Below, one piece after another: positions 1-5,065 of a stretch of DNA of 5,065 nucleotides. Within the stretch, counting starts at the first letter, position 1. Every line of letters starts with the position of its first letter. The notes under the pieces are model-generated. The model was not told where the DNA came from. It did no database searches and worked only from the letters and a program-made list of their open reading frames with translations. A program made the translations under genes and the position numbers. Source of the stretch: Planctomycetota bacterium. GTDB lineage: Bacteria; Planctomycetota; Phycisphaerae; WQYP01. The DNA lies in NCBI GenBank assembly GCA_021852225.1, contig JAJZOA010000289.1, positions 1 through 5,065 on the forward strand, read 5' to 3'.

Positions 1-430
1 CGTCTTGAACGGCCCGCCATCCTTGAAAGGATTATTATCATCCCCCGGTGCCGCAACCGCCTTGCCGCCCGGCGGCTTGTTCCCCGCACCGCCGCTGTTT
101 GCAACCGGGCACGTATTGTTGCCAGCCTTGGCAGGAGTCACCCGGGGCGTCGGCTCATGCGACGCGGCGTACCGCGCCTTCATCCTAGCGTCCCATTGAA
201 CTGCCTGATAGTTCGCTATCGCTTCCGCATTGGCCAGTATCTGGGCTTGCTGAGCCATGATCGCATTCTTTTGCACGTAGGCCCAGTAAGCAGCGAACAA
301 TCCACCCCCACCTACCGCCGCGGTGCTGGCTGCCGCGGCACCTGCGCCTACCTCCCCCGCGGTTTCACCGCCTTCCTCGGTGGCGACCACAGCCTCCCCA
401 TTTTCGGCCTCAGCGCCACCTTCCGGGGGG
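1..430 (-). CDS. Frame-shifted C-terminal tail of the RHS protein (partial, runs off left edge)
   Basis: In the frame one base away from the RHS core frame, the minus strand is open from 555 to the left edge. From about 430 downward it gives a coherent sequence of roughly 140 residues. It starts with an acidic linker (PPEGGAEAENGEAVVATEE), then an Ala/Gly segment (GAGAAAASTAAVGGGGLFAA). Next comes an Ala/Gln-rich, probably helical stretch (AYVQKNAIMAQQAQILANAE, then IANYQAVQWDARMKARYAAS). It ends in a Pro/Gly-rich region with one Cys (NNTCPVANSGGAGNKPPGG, then GDDNNPFKDGGPFKT). No stop occurs before the edge. Joining at the G6 run (425-430) gives TETPPEGGAEAENG, a smooth continuation of the core protein. 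RHS tails often carry toxins, but I recognise no catalytic motif here and assign no activity. The end of the gene is outside the window. Confidence 0.7.
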
Positions 431-2030
431 TCTCGGTTGTTGTTATCCGCCCCTGACCGGGCGGTAGTGTGGGGGGCGCCCCTGCGGGCGCAGGCTCGGG
501 CGGCGGCGGAAGCGTTCGCGTCCCCCACGGATCCGTTGCCCCCACCGGTCCACCTTCAACAAACTGATACGTATTGGCACCGTTGACATATTGCAACGGA
601 TCCTGCGAAATCCATGTCCCCAAACCCGGCGAATAATTCCGGAAGCGTTCGTCATACAGCCCGGTCACTGCATCCAAGATCATGCCTTGATAAAGATTAT
701 TCACCATTGGCTGCGTGCCCGAGGGCGGCGTGCTGAAGTCGCTGTTAAGCACGATCATACTGCCATACGGCGAATACACATAGCGTTGCGTAACGCCCCA
801 AGTGCCAGCCGTGCTGTTGAACCCAACAACCGCAGTCGTGTCCCAATTGGCATCCTGCAGGAAGTACAGCCTTGAATTGGGCTGAATGACGCCTGCGGAA
901 TACGTGTCCTGCAAAATCGCCGCGTTGATGTATGCAGCCGACCAGACCATCTGGCTGGTCACATTGCTGTTTGCCGTTCCATTGGTGCGGGTTTCGATGG
1001 CCTGCCAACCGGCGTCGTAATAAATGTAATTGACCGTCCCAGCCGCAACGCCATTGCCGCCGACGGGATAGCTTTCGCTGACACGATATCCGCGTGCATC
1101 ATACGTATAGGCCGCAATGATCTGTCCGCTGCTATTCGTAACCGAAATCAATCTGTTCCATGCGTCATAGGCGAGTTTATTGCCATTCTGATCGGTGGTC
1201 ATGTTGCCATTGGAATCATATACAGGAGTCAGGAGACCGGAGACAGAAGTAATTTGGTTTTGTGCGTTGGCGGTGCGGGTCTGCGTCGTGCCATTCGTCG
1301 TGCTGCTGGACCAATTCCCCTGGCTATCCAGATTCCAGCTTTGATATGCCGCACCGCCACGGGTTACCGCGGTTAATCTGTCCAGCAGATCATAGCAGTA
1401 TGTTTCCGAATAGGCGGAATTCAGCACATTGTTTTTCGCAGTGACATTGGAATTCTGGTCGTTGGTGTAGGTGTATCCATCCACAGTTGTTCCTGCGGAA
1501 TTCACCCAGTTCTGATTGACCACCCGACCGAATTGGTCAAAACCAACATATTGGTCGCCGCCGGAGCCTACGGAGCCGGATGCTCCAATCAAGGTCAGGT
1601 TAATGCCCGTCTGCGGATGGTTGCGGGCCACAATGGTTGAAAGGCCAAGATAACTGTACTGTTCAAGAACCTGGCCGGGATCGCCGGAATTTGCACCATC
1701 GCTGATGGAATCCAATCGACCAATTGCCGCGTCAAGCGCCCCGTTCAGGTTGGAACCTGAATAGTTGTAATCAATCGTTCTGCCGTTGGGATAGGTCATG
1801 GATGTCAACAGACTCCCGTTCGAGGGACTCGAATAGGCATATCCTACATAAGGCGTGGTGCTGGTGTCCACCGCGCCGCTGACGCTCTGATATTGCGCGG
1901 TTATCTGCCCCAGGCCATTGTAGAAGTTTTCCACCTGATTCACGATTGTTGTACCGGCGGTATCCGCGTAACTGGTCAACAGGCTTGGGAACCCCTGGCT
2001 GTTATAGGCCGTATCAATCCGCCAGACCAA
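348..2030 (-). CDS. RHS/YD-repeat protein fragment with RHS core domain
   Basis: RHS proteins are large, usually secreted or surface-linked shell proteins made of YD repeats. The conserved core precedes a variable C-terminal tip that is often a toxin. This frame gives 560 residues. YD-type repeats are visible at about 213-226 (YDLLDRLTAVTRGG), 271-299 (YDSNGNMTTDQ through YDAWNRLISV) and 310-321. The RHS-associated core covers about 417-503, with YSPYGS, GLYDERFRNYSPGLGTWISQ and the closing ATDPWG. A proline-rich stretch follows. The only start is a TTG at 2030 with no ribosome binding site, and a TAA lies four codons upstream (2042-2040). The first residues (VWRIDTAYNSQG) already look like mid-protein RHS, so this is probably a 5'-truncated gene. 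The last roughly 25 codons (basic, RKVALRPKMGR onward) look out of frame; the true C-terminus continues in another frame to position 1. Family certain; intactness doubtful. Confidence 0.85.
   Translation of the reverse strand: MVWRIDTAYNSQGFPSLLTSYADTAGTTIVNQVENFYNGLGQITAQYQSVSGAVDTSTTPYVGYAYSSPSNGSLLTSMTYPNGRTIDYNYSGSNLNGALDAAIGRLDSISDGANSGDPGQVLEQYSYLGLSTIVARNHPQTGINLTLIGASGSVGSGGDQYVGFDQFGRVVNQNWVNSAGTTVDGYTYTNDQNSNVTAKNNVLNSAYSETYCYDLLDRLTAVTRGGAAYQSWNLDSQGNWSSSTTNGTTQTRTANAQNQITSVSGLLTPVYDSNGNMTTDQNGNKLAYDAWNRLISVTNSSGQIIAAYTYDARGYRVSESYPVGGNGVAAGTVNYIYYDAGWQAIETRTNGTANSNVTSQMVWSAAYINAAILQDTYSAGVIQPNSRLYFLQDANWDTTAVVGFNSTAGTWGVTQRYVYSPYGSMIVLNSDFSTPPSGTQPMVNNLYQGMILDAVTGLYDERFRNYSPGLGTWISQDPLQYVNGANTYQFVEGGPVGATDPWGTRTLPPPPEPAPAGAPPTLPPGQGRITTTETPRKVALRPKMGRLWSPPRKAVKPRGR
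425..430. other. G6 run: likely frameshift point in the RHS gene
   Basis: Six G on the plus strand (six C in the mRNA sense). Adding one base here joins the RHS core frame to the tail frame (a -1 shift as written). A second G6 run at 471-476 would also work, but joining there would lose the proline-rich PPTLPPGQG stretch, so 425-430 is preferred. Confidence 0.5.
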
Positions 2031-2040
2031 GCCATTAGTT

Positions 2041-2273
2041 TAATAGACTGACTCGCGTAAACGAATCGGCCGCTCGGCCTTGGCAAGTGATGCTATTCCA
2101 TTGATATCTTTTTGCTGCTCTCACCTGTTCAACCGTTCCAGGCCCAGCCGTTGCTGCTCAAATCTCCCCCCTAATGCGACCCGAGTCTGACTGTCCTGCG
2201 CGGAATATACAGGACTCCATTGCTATTTATCGAATCTTGTCCATAAAGTAATCCGTCATCTATTTGTATTGTT
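2041..2273. other. Gap between cupin gene and RHS fragment; no clear gene
   Basis: No frame on either strand holds a recognisable protein. In the RHS frame the minus strand has two short open stretches broken by TAG at 2225-2223, TGA at 2123-2121 and TAA at 2042-2040. They read WSPVYSAQDSQTRVALGG... and EQQKDINGIASLAK..., which could be decayed coding sequence or chance. A perfect 6-bp inverted repeat (GTCCTG at 2193-2198, CAGGAC at 2210-2215, 11-base loop) is present. It lacks a T-run, so I do not call it a terminator. No promoter or ribosome binding site for the RHS fragment is visible. Confidence 0.5.
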
Positions 2274-2657
2274 TCAAGCCGCCGCGCCGGTTCCCGTCAG
2301 GCGTCGCAGGCTGGCGACCCAGTTGAATGCGGGACTGGCTGACGGAAAAAATGCCAGCAGCCGCAACTGCCCGATGCCGGTGTTGTACACACAGTGTGCC
2401 ACGCCGGCGGGAATCACCATGGTGGCACCGGCCATAAACGTGTGCGGCTCTTCACCAATAAACAGAATGCCTTCGCCCTGGGCGCACAGAATGACTTCCT
2501 CGCAATCATGGTAGTGCGGCGGGATATGACCGCGTTCCTGATACACCCCCTCCAGCACCGTCGAATTGCCGGACTTTCCGCCATGGGCCATCAGCGATCG
2601 CGATGTCCCCATGCGTGTGTTGCGTTCCAGTGATGCGATTGTGTCCTCAATAGACAT
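2274..2657 (-). CDS. Small single-domain cupin protein (cupin_2 type)
   Basis: A 127-residue single-domain cupin, a usual length for stand-alone members. Motif 1 is PPHYHDCEEVILCAQG with candidate metal ligands His48, His50 and Glu54. Motif 2 is GATMVIPAGVAHCVYN with His88, fitting the G(X)5PXG(X)2H(X)3N pattern exactly. All four usual metal ligands are present, so a metal-binding beta-barrel is expected. No signal peptide is seen, so it is probably cytoplasmic. Small cupins can be isomerases, dioxygenases, or sensors and binders of small molecules; the sequence does not say which. The start at 2657 is chosen because AGGAGA ends six bases upstream. The frame stays open to 2870, but those 71 extra codons are basic, unlike a cupin N-terminus, and overlap a probable control region. 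It lies 225 bases downstream of the importer operon on the same strand, so it may be co-transcribed or have its own promoter. Its role in uptake is unproven. Confidence 0.9.
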   Translation of the reverse strand: MSIEDTIASLERNTRMGTSRSLMAHGGKSGNSTVLEGVYQERGHIPPHYHDCEEVILCAQGEGILFIGEEPHTFMAGATMVIPAGVAHCVYNTGIGQLRLLAFFPSASPAFNWVASLRRLTGTGAAA

Positions 2658-2663
2658 AGAATG

Positions 2664-2669
2664 TCTCCT
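2664..2669 (-). promoter_or_regulatory. Ribosome binding site of the cupin gene
   Basis: Minus-strand AGGAGA, six bases before the ATG at 2657. It is the strongest Shine-Dalgarno match in the window. It decides for the 127-residue start over the longer open frame that reaches 2870. Confidence 0.85.
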
Positions 2670-2831
2670 GCGAAACGAATTGACCACGATACAGCTTCCA
2701 AAGTTCGCCCTAAATGACCCTTGCGGGCAGGTTCCGGATTTTCTGGACGCCTTGATATGTGTCCGAATCAACCGGATGGGCTTACTGAGTATTTCGGCTT
2801 GGCGGCGGCAATTTGATAAGCACAATTCACG

Positions 2832-2847
2832 AGAATGCCAGAATGCG
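2832..2847. repeat. Tandem 8-base repeat beside the possible -10 element
   Basis: AGAATGCC is followed directly by AGAATGCG (7 of 8 identical), next to the putative -10 on its downstream side. It could be a half-site pair for a regulator, or chance. Confidence 0.35.
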
Positions 2848-2878
2848 ATTATCGGTCCAAATGGCGCCAAATTGTCAA
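2848..2878 (-). promoter_or_regulatory. Possible sigma-70-type promoter for the cupin gene
   Basis: The minus strand has TTGACA (2878-2873, perfect -35) and GATAAT (2853-2848, five of six to the -10 consensus). They are separated by 19 bases, two more than ideal. It starts five bases after the ATPase stop codon and would give a leader of roughly 180 bases. The spacer contains the 8-bp palindrome TGGCGCCA, a possible operator. This is a motif match only; promoter rules in the presumed host may differ. Confidence 0.35.
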
Positions 2879-2882
2879 ATAA

Positions 2883-3695
2883 TCATGCCGTGGCCAGGGA
2901 AAAATGAAGTTGGTCGCCCACGGGATTCACCCGAACCCGATAAACGCTTTCCAGAATTGCCGGTGTCAAAACAGCCTTGACCGGACCCGCCGCGACCCGT
3001 TTGCCCGCCTGCAGCAGGATCGCCTGATCGCAATGGTTCAGTGCCATATTCAGATCGTGCGATACCAACACAATTGTGCGGCCTTGCTCACGGGCCAGTT
3101 TCCGCAAAAGCCCGAGAATCACAAGCTGATGCCAGAGGTCCAGGCCGGTGGTCGGTTCATCCAGCACAATGACAGGTGCCTGCTGGGCCAAAGCCCGGGC
3201 TATTACCACACGCTGACGTTCGCCGCCCGAAAGTTCGTTAAATGTCCGCCGCGCCAAATGCTGCACATCCGTATCCCACATAGCCTGATCCACCGCGGCT
3301 AGATCCGCTGGCGAATGTGAATTTAGCCCTGTCGAACTGCTGCGCCGGGGCCAACGTCCCATCCGCACAATGTCCCGCACCGAATAGCCAAAACTCACCT
3401 GCGAAAACTGCGGCACGAACGCAATGATTCCGGCGGCCTGTGCGGCAGTGTATTGCAAGCGCGGTTTGCCCAGCAGTTCCACCACGCCATGCTCTGGTTG
3501 AAGAAAGCCAATCAGCAGATGCGCCAGCGTTGATTTTCCCGCGCCATTCGGCCCGATGATGGCGGTCATGCGGTTGGCGGAAATGTCCACCGATAGATTC
3601 TCCAGCACCGCATCGGCACCGAAACGAAAGGTCACATCCCGCGCGGCCAGAGCCGCGGCTGGCCCGTCGGCGGGCAGGTCGGATCTTATTGCCAT
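2883..3695 (-). CDS. ABC importer ATP-binding protein, FecE/BtuD/HmuV type
   Basis: This is the ATPase of a metal-chelate or cobalamin importer; it hydrolyses ATP on the cytoplasmic side to drive the neighbouring permease. With the ATG at 3695 it has 270 residues, normal for the family. All motifs are intact: Walker A GPNGAGKST (48-56), Q-loop Gln96 in FVPQFSQVSFGYSVRDIV, signature LSGGE (155-159), Walker B VIVLDEP (175-181), D-loop GLDL and switch His213 in LVSHDLN. The SFGYSVRDIVRMGR stretch after the Q-loop is typical of FecE/HmuV/BtuD. The start at 3695 is preferred over a GTG at 3740, which would add 15 residues and sit deep inside the permease gene. With 3695 the gene overlaps the permease stop by 10 bases, suggesting translational coupling; AAAGG about eight bases upstream is a modest binding site. 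The substrate cannot be told from the ATPase. Confidence 0.95.
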   Translation of the reverse strand: MAIRSDLPADGPAAALAARDVTFRFGADAVLENLSVDISANRMTAIIGPNGAGKSTLAHLLIGFLQPEHGVVELLGKPRLQYTAAQAAGIIAFVPQFSQVSFGYSVRDIVRMGRWPRRSSSTGLNSHSPADLAAVDQAMWDTDVQHLARRTFNELSGGERQRVVIARALAQQAPVIVLDEPTTGLDLWHQLVILGLLRKLAREQGRTIVLVSHDLNMALNHCDQAILLQAGKRVAAGPVKAVLTPAILESVYRVRVNPVGDQLHFSLATA

Positions 3696-4739
3696 GGTCT
3701 GCGCCTTTGCAGAAGAAAAAGAAAATACGGTCCGCCGCACAACGCGGTTACCACCCCCACCGGAAGTTCGCCGTTAAACCAGTTGCCGGTGCAGCGTACA
3801 AATGAATCTGCAATAATCAGAAACGCAGCGCCCAGCAACGGACTGCTGACCAGCAGCCGCCGATGGTCCGGCCCGAACCACGACCGGCAGATATGCGGAC
3901 AAATCAGTCCGACAAATCCGACCGGTCCGGCCAGCACAATGGCACCGGCAGCCAGGGCGGCGGAAATTAAAAAAGCTTCCCATACGCAGACGGGAAAGTC
4001 GCACGCCCAGACTCGTGGCTTCAATATCCGAAAGCGACGCAATATTCATCGCGCCGGCAATGGCCATGGCGGCCAGCCAGCAGACCAGCAGCAGGCACCC
4101 ATCCAACCACAGCAGAAATTGCGGCGTAACAGCACTGATATAGCCGAAAATATAATTTAAAATGTCCGCCCGCGCGCCGTAGGGTGCCAGATTGTTAAGG
4201 AGCATAATTAGCGCTGTATTCACACTGCCCAGCACCACGCCCGCCAGAAGCAGCGTAAGCGGATCCAGAATGCCGCCGCGGCGCCCCAGAAAAAACACCG
4301 CCCCGCAGGTAAACAGCGCGCCAAGCAACGCCGGCACCGCCTGTCCATACGCAAAGGCGGCACCCAGCCAGGGATGGGCGAGGGCGACACCAGTCAACAG
4401 ATTTCCCAGCAGAATCCAGACCATGACGCCGGCCGTCGCCCCGCTGGAAATTCCCAGAATGTACGGGTCCGCCAGCGGATTGCGCAACAACCCCTGCAGC
4501 AGTACGCCGGCAATCGCCAAGGAAGCGCCCACCAGTCCTGCGGCCATCAGTCGCACCGCCCGCAGGTGCGTGGCAGGACCCGATGCGAATCCGAATGACG
4601 GCCAGAAATGGCCGGGCAAAGCCGGACCGGTTGCCATCCCCGCAATAAACGCCAGGCCAACCAGCGCCAGCCCGATCAGAAGTTGACCATTCTGGCTCGA
4701 TAGCCAGTCGCCGGATTTTTTACAGGCAGCGCCTATCAT
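3686..4739 (-). CDS. FecCD-family ABC importer permease, interrupted by a frameshift
   Basis: This is the membrane subunit that passes iron-siderophore, haem or cobalamin across the inner membrane. The upstream frame runs from ATG 4739 and is good to about residue 256 (GVRLSRLRMGSF); after that it becomes Cys/Arg-rich and stops at 3774. The true C-terminus lies in another minus frame ending at TAA 3686 (LISAALAAGAIVLAGPVGFV onward). Removing one base of the A6 run at 3969-3974 joins them into about 350 residues, the usual length. Family hallmarks are RLMAAGLVGASLAIAGVLLQ, GLLRNPLADPYILGISSGAT, GPVGFVGLICPHICR and GELPVGVVTALCGGPYF. Several hydrophobic helices are evident, starting at about 19-36. 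Minus-strand GGGAG nine bases upstream is the likely ribosome binding site. The start overlaps the binding-protein stop (ATGA). As written it would be non-functional, but full conservation after the break argues for sequence error or a very recent mutation. Confidence 0.9.
3969..3974. other. A6 run: frameshift point in the permease gene
   Basis: Sense strand is AGC TTT TTT AAT. Reading five T instead of six gives GSFLISAAL, which fits the family; as written it gives GSFFNFRR and then nonsense. One extra base is the simplest explanation. Confidence 0.75.
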
Positions 4740-5065
4740 CGCATGATGCTCCCATCTGGCAGGTGCCGCTGCGTTCCAAAAAATCCCCGCAATTGCTTTA
4801 TGGTATGGGCAATTTTCAGCGTCGGCATTTCACATTGGCGGTCCGTCAGCAGAAACACGCGCGGCAATGGCCTGGTAAATGCGGCTTGCCGCAAAAAAAA
4901 CCGTCATGCGCGGGTCGCCCTTCCCCCTGGCCGGCGGCGCACCGGGCAGCGCCAGCACAATGATGCGCGGTTTAAGTTCCAGCAGTGTTTCGTGCGTCAG
5001 CACGGGAAAGCCGCTGCCCAACTGTGCGCCAACGTTTCTACCCCCCGGCCAGCCGAATCATGCTG
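4736..5065 (-). CDS. Periplasmic substrate-binding protein, BtuF/FecB type, C-terminal part (partial, frameshifted)
   Basis: This is the C-terminal lobe of the binding protein that hands substrate to the permease; the N-terminus and any signal peptide lie beyond the right edge. No single frame covers it. Allowing one base fewer in the C6 run (5041-5046) and in the A8 run (4893-4900) gives 108 continuous residues. They start SMIRLAGGRNVGAQLGSGFP, continue VLTHETLLELKPRIIVLALP, later read RVFLLTDRQCEMPTLKIAHT, and end RHLPDGSIMR. The LAGGRNV, LLELKPRIIV and RVFLLTD stretches match the family layout: a Gly-Gly-X-Asn turn, the 'LKPDLI' strand, and 'GRV..L.D' near the end. The TGA at 4738-4736 overlaps the permease ATG as ATGA. 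As written, the middle frame starts at a TTG (5021) and stops at 4830, which is only an artefact piece. Family assignment rests on pattern and operon position; the substrate is unknown. Confidence 0.75.
4893..4900. other. A8 run: frameshift point in the binding-protein gene
   Basis: The sense strand has eight T. With seven, the frame moves from MTVFF into LRQAAFTRPLPRVFLLTD and reaches the TGA that overlaps the permease start. With eight, it runs out of frame to a stop at 4830. Confidence 0.65.
5041..5046. other. C6 run: frameshift point in the binding-protein gene
   Basis: The sense strand has six G. As written, MIRLAGG is followed at once by TAG. With five G it reads MIRLAGGRNVGAQLGSG, the expected family sequence. 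Confidence 0.65.

Larger units (their letters stand above)
2658..2882. other. 225-base intergenic region between ATPase and cupin genes
   Basis: It holds the possible promoter, the cupin ribosome binding site and two short repeat patterns next to the promoter. No terminator hairpin with a T-run follows the ATPase stop, so read-through from the importer operon into the cupin gene is possible. I see no riboswitch that I can name. Confidence 0.5.

Noticed and set aside
420..480. Programmed -1 frameshifting in the RHS gene
   Set aside because: No heptamer of the X XXY YYZ type is set in the right frame at either C6 run (sense strand). With three similar breaks nearby, a run-length error is the simpler explanation.
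5..586. Several plus-strand open frames opposite the RHS tail
   Set aside because: Their composition is that of antisense shadows of the minus-strand coding sequence, and no domain or ribosome binding site is apparent.
443..655. 70-codon minus-strand frame inside the RHS gene
   Set aside because: It is the third frame of the RHS core region, Arg/Gly-rich, and fits neither the core nor the tail.
2193..2215. Inverted repeat as a terminator after the cupin gene
   Set aside because: The stem is only 6 bp with an 11-base loop and no T-run on the minus strand.
2658..2870. 71-codon N-terminal extension of the cupin frame
   Set aside because: AGGAGA lies correctly before the ATG at 2657. The extension is basic, resembles no cupin N-terminus, and covers the probable promoter region.
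3696..3740. GTG start adding 15 residues to the ATPase
   Set aside because: It would sit well inside the permease coding end. The ATG at 3695 gives the usual short overlap and normal family length.
2904..4686. Plus-strand open frames opposite the importer genes, up to 164 codons
   Set aside because: They are antisense to well-supported conserved genes and carry no recognisable protein signature.

Overview
The window reads as bacterial chromosomal DNA of moderately high GC. All convincing genes lie on the minus strand, so gene order runs from right to left. The RHS fragment has wording I associate with RHS proteins of Planctomycetota (GDQYVGFDQFGRVV, QTRTANAQNQITSVSG, LAYDAWNRL). A planctomycete-like host is therefore my best guess, from memory of the family and not from a search.

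Right part (about 2883-5065): a compact importer operon of the FecBCD/BtuFCD type (iron-chelate, haem or cobalamin uptake; substrate not decidable here). It contains the C-terminal part of a periplasmic substrate-binding protein (4736 to the right edge), a FecCD-type permease (3686-4739) and an ATPase (2883-3695). The genes are coupled by an ATGA overlap and a 10-base overlap. The permease and the binding protein are both broken by apparent one-base insertions in homopolymer runs.

Middle (2274-2882): a 225-base gap with a possible promoter and short repeats, then a small single-domain cupin with both metal-site motifs intact and a strong ribosome binding site.

Left part (1-2273): a 233-base gap with nothing clearly coding, then the 3' part of an RHS/YD-repeat gene. 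It lacks its 5' part. Its apparent early stop at 348 is a frame artefact: in another minus-strand frame a coherent C-terminal tail of at least about 140 residues runs off the left edge.

Main caution: four reading-frame breaks are inferred in three genes, and each can be repaired by one base in a run of six to eight identical bases. Homopolymer sequencing error is the simplest reading. Real decay or slippage is possible but needs read-level proof. I see no mobile element, CRISPR array, tRNA or rRNA, and no convincing new system. The least explained part is the RHS C-terminal tail.
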